The notes under the pieces are model-generated. The model was not told where the DNA came from. It saw only the letters and a program-made list of their open reading frames with translations, and did not search any database. Shown here piece after piece: positions 14,288 to 18,768 of a DNA stretch of 18,768 nucleotides (its first letter is position 1; each line of letters begins with the position of its first letter). This DNA comes from JAVEDQ01 sp035468175 (GTDB taxonomy: Bacteria; Actinomycetota; Actinomycetes; Frankiales; Frankiaceae). Where the stretch lies: contig DATITC010000171.1 in assembly GCA_035468175.1 (NCBI GenBank), positions 1-18,768 on the forward strand, in the 5' to 3' direction. The position numbers and the translations under genes are program-made.

Positions 14288-17107
14288 ATGACTGAGACCG
14301 TCAACGGTTCGGCTACCCCGCCGGCCGAGGCCGCCCCGTCCAGCCGTCGTAAGGGGCTCCGTATGGAGCGTTTGCACACGGCGGCTGGCGTACACCCGTA
14401 CGACGAGGTGACGTGGGAGCGCCGTGACGTCGTCATGACCAACTGGCGCGACGGCTCGGTGAACTTCGAGCAGCGTGGCGTCGAGTTCCCCGACTCCTGG
14501 TCGGTCAACGCCTCGAACATCGTCACCACCAAGTACTTCCGCGGGGCCGTCGGTACCCCGGTGCGTGAATGGTCGCTCAAGCAGCTCATCGACCGGGTGG
14601 TCCACGCCTACGCGAAAGCCGGCACCGACTTCGGCTACTTCCGGACCGCCGAAGACGCGACGATCTTCGAGCACGAGCTGACGTGGATGCTGCTGCACCA
14701 GGTGTTCAGCTTCAACTCACCCGTGTGGTTCAACGTCGGCACCTCGTCGAAGCAGCAGGTCTCGGCCTGCTTCATCCTCGCCGTCGATGACAACATGGAC
14801 TCGATCCTGAACTGGTACCGGGAAGAGGGGCTGATCTTCAAGGGCGGCTCCGGGGCCGGAATCAACCTCTCCCGGATCCGGTCCAGCAAAGAGCTGCTCT
14901 CCTCCGGCGGGACGGCCTCCGGGCCGGTGTCGTTCATGCGCGGTGCGGACGCGTCCGCCGGCACCATCAAGTCCGGCGGGGCGACCCGCCGCGCGGCGAA
15001 GATGGTTGTCCTCGACGTCGACCACCCCGACATCGTGGAGTTCGTCGAGACGAAGGCGCTCGAGGAGAACAAGATTCGGGCCCTGCGGGACGCCGGGTTC
15101 GACATGGACCTCGGCGGCTCCGATATCGCGTCGGTGCAGTACCAGAACGCCAACAACTCCGTCCGCGTCAGCGACGAGTTCATGCGGGCCTATGAGGAGA
15201 CGAAGGAGTACCACCTGCGGGCCCGGCTCGACGGCAGCGTCGTCGAGACCGTGCAGTCCACCGATGTCTTCCGCGCGATCGCGAAGGCCGCCTGGGAGTG
15301 CGCCGACCCGGGTCTGCAGTACGACGACACGATAAACGACTGGCACACCTGCCCGGAGTCGGGCCGGATCACCGCCAGCAACCCGTGCTCGGAGTACGTG
15401 CACCTCGACAACTCCTCGTGCAACCTCGCGTCGCTGAACCTCATGAAGTTCCTCCGTGAGGACCTCACGTTCGACGCCCAGCGCTTCGTCAAGGCCGTCG
15501 AGTTCGTCATCACGGCGATGGACATCTCGATCTGCTTCGCTGACTTCCCGACCGAGGCGATCGGGGAAACCACCCGCAAGTTCCGGCAGCTCGGCATCGG
15601 ATACGCCAACCTCGGCGCGCTGCTGATGGCCACGGGGCACGCCTACGACTCCGAAGGGGGCCGGACTCTCGCCGCCGGCATCACGTCCCTGATGACCGGG
15701 ACCGCCTACCGTCGCTCGGCCGAGATAGCCTCGGTCGTCGGTGCCTATGACGGTTACGCCCGCAACGCCGACGCGCACACCCGAGTGATGCGCAAGCACG
15801 CCGCCGCCAACGACGCGGTGCGGCCGGTCGGCGCGGACGACGCGCGCATCCTGTCGCTCGCCGGCAAGCAGTGGCAGGAGGGTCTGCGGCTGGGCGAGAA
15901 GAGCGGGTGGCGCAACGCCCAGGCCTCAGTACTCGCTCCGACCGGGACCATCGGCCTGATGATGGACTGCGACACCACCGGCATCGAGCCGGACCTCGCC
16001 CTCGTCAAGAACAAGAAGATGGTCGGCGGGGCAAGCATGAAGATCGTCAACCACACCGTGCCGCCGGCGCTGCGCTCGCTCGGCTACGCGGAAGAGACGG
16101 TCGAGGCGATCGTCGAGTTCGTCGCGGAGAACGGTCACGTCATCGACGCCCCCGGCCTCCGACAGGAGCACTACTCGGTGTTCGACTGCGCGCTCGGCGA
16201 GCGGGCGATCAGCCCCATGGGCCACGTCCGCATGATGGCGGCGGCCCAGCCGTTCCTGTCCGGCGCCATCTCCAAGACCGTCAACATGCCGGAGGCGGCG
16301 ACGATCGAGGACGTCGAGAACATCTACTTCCAGGGCTGGAAGCTGGGGCTCAAGGCGCTCGCTATCTACCGCGACAACTGCAAGGTCGGTCAGCCCCTCT
16401 CCGGTCACAAGAAGGCGGTCGCTGCCGCTCCGGTTCAGATCGTCGAAGCCAAGCCGCAGCGCAAGCGTCTCCCGAAGAAGCGTCCGTCGCAGACCGTGTC
16501 GTTCGCGGTCGGCGGTGCCGAGGGCTACCTGACGGCTGGGTCGTACCCGGACGACGGTCTCGGTGAGGTCTTCATCAAGATGTCGAAGCAGGGCTCGACC
16601 TTGGCCGGCGTCATGGACGCGTTCTCGGTGGCGCTGTCGATCGCGCTGCAGTACGGGGTGCCGCTCGAGGCATACGTCTCGAAGTTCATCAACATGCGCT
16701 TCGAGCCTGCCGGTCTCACCGACGACCCGGACGTCCGCATGGCGCAGTCGGTGATGGACTACCTGTTCCGTCGCCTCGCGCTGGACTACCTGCCCTACGA
16801 CGTGCGGGAGGAGTACGGCATCTTCACCGCCGAGGAGCGGACGGCGCAGGTGGCCGAGAGCTACGGATCGCCGGCTTCGCTCGTCGAGGCCGTCGACGTC
16901 GAGGCGCTGCGGGGGTCGGCACCTATCGAAGGGGCGCCCGCTGAGGTTGCACCCGTGACCGGTACTGGGGCGACGCCGCCGTACTCGCACACCGAGTCGC
17001 GGACCGCGGTCGACGCTCCGCTTTGCTTCACCTGCGGAGTGAGCATGCGTCCGGCCGGCAGCTGCTATGTCTGCGAGCAATGCGGGAGCACCAGCGGCTG
17101 CAGCTGA
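14288..17107 (+). CDS. nrdJ: Adenosylcobalamin-dependent (class II) ribonucleoside-diphosphate reductase NrdJ
   Basis: NrdJ reduces ribonucleotides to deoxyribonucleotides using a thiyl radical made from adenosylcobalamin, so it works with or without oxygen. The 939-residue product is in the usual size range. Visible: C161 in VSACFILAVDD (one of the redox pair), N365-P-C367-S-E369 in SNPCSEYVHLDNSSCNLASLNL (catalytic Asn, radical Cys and Glu), LAPTGTIGLMMDCDTTGIEPD, a basic linker KPQRKRLPKKRPSQ (about 725-740) before the C-terminal TSCPD-type domain, and a cysteine-rich tail CFTCGV...CYVCEQCGSTSGCS (from C913) that would bind zinc and re-reduce the active site. ATG 14288 has AAGGAC (14275-14280) seven bases upstream. 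No intein is seen. The 156-bp spacer after nrdR shows no clear promoter, so co-transcription from 13430 is likely. No cobalamin riboswitch was recognised. Confidence 0.98.
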   Translation: MTETVNGSATPPAEAAPSSRRKGLRMERLHTAAGVHPYDEVTWERRDVVMTNWRDGSVNFEQRGVEFPDSWSVNASNIVTTKYFRGAVGTPVREWSLKQLIDRVVHAYAKAGTDFGYFRTAEDATIFEHELTWMLLHQVFSFNSPVWFNVGTSSKQQVSACFILAVDDNMDSILNWYREEGLIFKGGSGAGINLSRIRSSKELLSSGGTASGPVSFMRGADASAGTIKSGGATRRAAKMVVLDVDHPDIVEFVETKALEENKIRALRDAGFDMDLGGSDIASVQYQNANNSVRVSDEFMRAYEETKEYHLRARLDGSVVETVQSTDVFRAIAKAAWECADPGLQYDDTINDWHTCPESGRITASNPCSEYVHLDNSSCNLASLNLMKFLREDLTFDAQRFVKAVEFVITAMDISICFADFPTEAIGETTRKFRQLGIGYANLGALLMATGHAYDSEGGRTLAAGITSLMTGTAYRRSAEIASVVGAYDGYARNADAHTRVMRKHAAANDAVRPVGADDARILSLAGKQWQEGLRLGEKSGWRNAQASVLAPTGTIGLMMDCDTTGIEPDLALVKNKKMVGGASMKIVNHTVPPALRSLGYAEETVEAIVEFVAENGHVIDAPGLRQEHYSVFDCALGERAISPMGHVRMMAAAQPFLSGAISKTVNMPEAATIEDVENIYFQGWKLGLKALAIYRDNCKVGQPLSGHKKAVAAAPVQIVEAKPQRKRLPKKRPSQTVSFAVGGAEGYLTAGSYPDDGLGEVFIKMSKQGSTLAGVMDAFSVALSIALQYGVPLEAYVSKFINMRFEPAGLTDDPDVRMAQSVMDYLFRRLALDYLPYDVREEYGIFTAEERTAQVAESYGSPASLVEAVDVEALRGSAPIEGAPAEVAPVTGTGATPPYSHTESRTAVDAPLCFTCGVSMRPAGSCYVCEQCGSTSGCS

Positions 17108-17405
17108 TGGAAATGGTCATGCAGATGCCCTGAAGTCTTATGCCGGTTGTCCGTGATGATCACGAGAATGTCCAGCTGGTCACGCTGACATTCCGTATCA
17201 AGCTCGATACGAGTTGTCGATCTTGACACATGCGCACCACGTCCGCCCGGCCTTCGTTCCTGCCGGGCAGCTTCGCCGCAAGACAATGCGGTCGCCGCCT
17301 AAGGACGTCGACATGGTCGTGGCATCCGTGCAATGCCGCCGATGAGTTCTGACTAGGTCGGTCGTCGGAGTATGAAGACCCCGTACCGATCCCGAGGAGC
17401 AGTAC
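17108..17405. other. Intergenic region after nrdJ
   Basis: 298 bp without a supported gene and noticeably less GC-rich than the surroundings. It holds an isolated TTGACA (17223-17228) without a matching -10, and a short inverted pair GCCCGG (17245-17250) / CCGGGC (17263-17268) that could be a weak terminator of nrdJ. Its right end contains the candidate promoter of the next gene. Confidence 0.5.
17349..17376 (+). promoter_or_regulatory. Weak promoter candidate for the RibD/DHFR-like gene
   Basis: CTGACT (17349-17354) and TATGAA (17371-17376) are separated by 16 bases, each matching four of six consensus bases. The ribosome-binding site GAGGAG (17394-17399) follows. Confidence 0.3.
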
Positions 17406-18050
17406 GTGCCACAGCTGGTTCGCGTCCACAACTTCACCGTCTCCAGCGACGGCTTCGCCGCTGGAGAGGGCCAGAGCGCCGAACGTCCCTTCGGTCATGC
17501 CAACCCCGGCGTTCTGATGGCGTGGGCCTTCGCTACGGCGAGCTTCCCCGCCCGCACCGATGGCGGCGGCAGCCACGGCCTCGACGACTACTTCACCCGC
17601 GAATTCCACCGCAACATCGGCGCCGAGATCATGGGGCGCAACAAGTTCGGTCCGCAGCGCGGCCCCTGGCACGACCACGAATGGCAGGGCTGGTGGGGCG
17701 ACAAGCCGCCGTTCCACACCCCTGTCTTCGTCATGACGAATTACCCGCGGCCGTCGTTCACGCTCTCGGACACCACGTTCCACTTCGTCGACGGAGACCC
17801 CGCGACGGTCCTCGCGCAGGCGAAGGACGCGGCGCAGGGCAAGGACGTCCGGCTCGGCGGTGGAGCTACGAGCCTGCGGCAGTTCCTCGACGCCGGCCTC
17901 GTCGACACCCTGCACGTGGCGGTGGCGCCGATCGAGCTCGGAAGCGGGGTCCGTCTCTGGACCGGTCCCGAGGAGCTGGACGACGGCTTCGAACACGAGG
18001 TGGTCCCGAGCCCCAGCGGCGTGACGCACCACCTGTTCTGGCGCCCCTGA
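17406..18050 (+). CDS. RibD C-terminal / dihydrofolate-reductase-like family reductase
   Basis: A 214-residue single-domain protein of the RibD_C (dihydrofolate-reductase-like) superfamily, NADPH-dependent reductases in which many members have unknown substrates. Seen: N-terminal strand VRVHNFTVSSDGFAAG (6-20), MGRNKFGP (76-83) where DHFR-type enzymes carry the MGRxT segment, FVMTNYPR (108-115), the nucleotide-contacting RLGGGATSLRQFLDAGLVDTLHVAVAPIELGSG (149-181) and a C-terminal HHLFWRP. It is not FolA: the substrate-binding acidic residue cannot be placed, and relatives are stress or resistance-associated reductases of unproven role. GTG 17406 has GAGGAG at 17394-17399. It is not part of the conserved recA-nrdJ block and sits next to a decayed oxidoreductase gene, suggesting an accessory patch. 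Confidence 0.85.
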   Translation: MPQLVRVHNFTVSSDGFAAGEGQSAERPFGHANPGVLMAWAFATASFPARTDGGGSHGLDDYFTREFHRNIGAEIMGRNKFGPQRGPWHDHEWQGWWGDKPPFHTPVFVMTNYPRPSFTLSDTTFHFVDGDPATVLAQAKDAAQGKDVRLGGGATSLRQFLDAGLVDTLHVAVAPIELGSGVRLWTGPEELDDGFEHEVVPSPSGVTHHLFWRP

Positions 18051-18121
18051 TCCCACTGCCCGGCAGAGGCCGTGATCTGTGGGCCGTCGCCCACCAGACC
18101 GCGGCCTCGCCACTGGCAGGC

Positions 18122-18317
18122 GGTCTGCCCGTCGGCGCCGTCGGCCCCATCACCGAGCCGGGTGCAGGCCGAGCAGCTGCTGGTCGACGGCTCGGCCGAC
18201 GCTGTCTTCCTGGCCCGCGCGCTGTTCCGTGACCCGCATTGGGCGCTGCGCGCCGCGCACGAGCTGCAGGCCGAGATCGGCTGGCCTGAGCAGTACCTGC
18301 GCGCTGGCTGGCGCTGA
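18122..18317 (+). pseudogene. C-terminal remnant of an Old Yellow Enzyme-type NADH:flavin oxidoreductase, frameshifted
   Basis: Two adjacent frames together read GLPVGAVGPITEP, then VQAEQLLVDGSADAVFLARALFRDP, then HWALRAAHELQ and WPEQYLRA, the C-terminal end of OYE-family (NADPH dehydrogenase YqjM-like) flavoenzymes, including the VGxITEP strand that contributes to the FMN site. The first part is read in the frame starting at 18122 and the second from 18162; one extra G in the GGG at 18160-18162 accounts for the shift. The stop is at 18315-18317. Only about 60-65 of roughly 360 residues remain, and upstream sequence runs straight into the stop of the RibD-like gene, so the rest was deleted. 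It cannot be functional. A sequencing error could explain the single-base shift but not the missing N-terminus. Confidence 0.75.
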
Positions 18318-18320
18318 CCG

Positions 18321-18365
18321 GTCGGGAGGTCCGCGTTCGGGAGGTCAGCGGTCCGGAGGTCGGCG
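18321..18365. repeat. Three tandem 15-bp repeats just after the pseudogene
   Basis: GTCGGGAGGTCCGCG (18321-18335), TTCGGGAGGTCAGCG (18336-18350) and GTCCGGAGGTCGGCG (18351-18365), differing at a few positions each. They start four bases after the remnant's stop codon. CTCCCGAC at 18372-18379 is complementary to the start of the first unit, so a stem could form. Confidence 0.8.
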
Positions 18366-18421
18366 GCCGGTCTCCCGACACCGCACCCGGTGTCGCCCGA
18401 GGGGGATGTTGTTCTGCCGGT

Positions 18422-18468
18422 GTTGACATCAGTTCAGGTGTCGTCACGACGTTCGATCTGATGTCGAC
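18422..18468. repeat. Imperfect 11-bp inverted repeat
   Basis: GTTGACATCAG (18422-18432) and CTGATGTCGAC (18458-18468) are inverted copies with one mismatch, separated by 25 bp. A TTGACA hexamer (18423-18428) lies in the left arm without a matching -10. Function unknown. Confidence 0.5.
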
Positions 18469-18525
18469 CTCAGGAAAGACACCGCCGGCTCCCGGAACAC
18501 CAGCGCCCGGTGTGGTGGTCGGGAT

Positions 18526-18551
18526 GCTTCGCGCCGACCCTTCAGCGAAGC
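18526..18551 (-). terminator. Hairpin downstream of the glycosyltransferase gene
   Basis: GCTTCGC (18526-18532) and GCGAAGC (18545-18551) pair perfectly around a 12-base loop, 41 bp beyond the stop codon of the minus-strand gene. No T tract follows, so terminator function is only suggested by position. Confidence 0.35.
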
Positions 18552-18592
18552 GACGGCACGTCGGTGTTCCCCCCGTACGACGTCGTCCTCGT

Positions 18593-18768
18593 TCAGGAAC
18601 TCGCCTTCGGCTTCGTCAGGTCGTAGACGGTGGTGCCGCCCGCGGTCGTCGACGTGTAGTGCTGCTGCACCCACGTGGCGACAGACCCGATGCCGTTCCT
18701 GCCGCCTCCAAAGCCACCCCCGATGCCGCCGCCGATGAAGTAGTGGACCTCGCCGTCCGCCACGTACC
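18593..18768 (-). CDS. ArnT/GT39-type membrane glycosyltransferase, C-terminal end (runs off the right edge)
   Basis: The last 57 residues of a minus-strand gene ending at the TGA at 18593-18595. The text YVADGEVHYFIGGG, a glycine-rich run (IGGGFGGGRNGIG) and then VATWVQQHYTSTTAGGTTVYDLT match the C-terminal soluble end of actinobacterial and firmicute polytopic glycosyltransferases of the ArnT/PMT superfamily (GT39; YkcB-like 'putative mannosyltransferase'). These use polyprenyl-phosphate sugars at the outer membrane face. The catalytic N-terminal and membrane parts lie outside the window, so the family is judged on this tail alone. The coding frame differs from a longer overlapping open frame (18444-18674), which I reject. 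Confidence 0.75.
   Translation of the reverse strand, partial: YVADGEVHYFIGGGIGGGFGGGRNGIGSVATWVQQHYTSTTAGGTTVYDLTKPKASS

Larger units (their letters stand above)
18318..18592. other. Non-coding stretch between the oxidoreductase remnant and the glycosyltransferase gene
   Basis: 275 bp with no supported gene. It holds the 15-bp tandem repeats (18321-18365), an imperfect inverted repeat (18422-18468) and a hairpin (18526-18551), described separately. The minus-strand open frame 18444-18674 overlaps the glycosyltransferase end in another frame and has no recognisable similarity. Confidence 0.55.

Noticed and set aside
17480..17493. CGAACGTCCCTTCG, a one-mismatch LexA-box-like sequence
   Set aside because: It lies inside the coding sequence of the RibD/DHFR-like gene, well after its start, so it is best explained by chance.
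18444..18674. 76-residue minus-strand open frame starting MGAAALHVDDRGR
   Set aside because: It overlaps the glycosyltransferase C-terminus in a different frame; the other frame carries the recognisable family tail and runs to the window edge.

Overview
This window is a high-GC (well over 65% by eye) stretch of an actinobacterial chromosome. Start codons are often GTG, genes are tightly packed, and the gene order is the recA-to-nrdR neighbourhood conserved in Actinomycetia (compare the mycobacterial order DUF3046, recA, recX, miaB, a LigB-like gene, miaA, dapF, hflX, lexA, chiZ, nrdR). A ribonuclease Y gene between recX and miaB, and an EAL gene between miaA and dapF, are departures from the mycobacterial layout. 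They hint at a Frankiales, Cryptosporangiales, Geodermatophilales or Pseudonocardiales-type genome, but the order cannot be fixed from this sequence.

Layout. 1-1044 (minus): 5' two-fifths or less of an Lhr-type DNA helicase. 1109-3085 (plus): DUF3046, then recA and recX, with recA preceded by both a LexA box and a second damage-type promoter motif. 3326-5008: RNase Y. 5043-8252: miaB, a LigB-like gene of unknown function, and miaA, closely spaced or overlapping. 8332-11676: an EAL protein, dapF and hflX. 11730-12464 (minus): lexA, convergent with hflX. 12685-13356: a LysM membrane protein of the ChiZ/DivS type, divergent from lexA with two LexA boxes between them. 13607-17107: nrdR and nrdJ (B12-dependent ribonucleotide reductase), preceded by a promoter with a pair of NrdR-like boxes. 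17406-18050: a RibD/dihydrofolate-reductase-like reductase. 18122-18317: the frameshifted tail of an Old Yellow Enzyme gene. 18593-18768 (minus): the last 57 residues of an ArnT/GT39-type glycosyltransferase.

How the genes fit together. The core is a DNA-damage and nucleotide-supply block: RecA/RecX and LexA run the SOS switch, ChiZ is the expected division brake, Lhr is a repair helicase, and NrdR/NrdJ supply dNTPs. A second group acts on RNA and translation: MiaA and MiaB modify A37 of tRNAs, HflX rescues ribosomes, and RNase Y turns over mRNA. DapF serves lysine and peptidoglycan synthesis.

Most notable signals: (a) the recA and chiZ promoters share an identical ten-base start, TTGTCGGACC, at the same distance from a TA-type -10, matching the RecA-independent (PafBC-type) damage promoter of mycobacteria, and each also has a perfect LexA box; (b) a compact nrdR control region with promoter, two NrdR-like boxes in helical phase, a perfect palindrome between them and DnaA-box-like words downstream; (c) an EAL domain with two substitutions at signature positions; (d) a LigB-like protein with only two histidines; (e) a Thr/Gly/Ala repeat linker in RNase Y. 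I did not find a convincing new multi-gene defence or mobile system; the window is mostly core genome with a decayed accessory patch at the right end.
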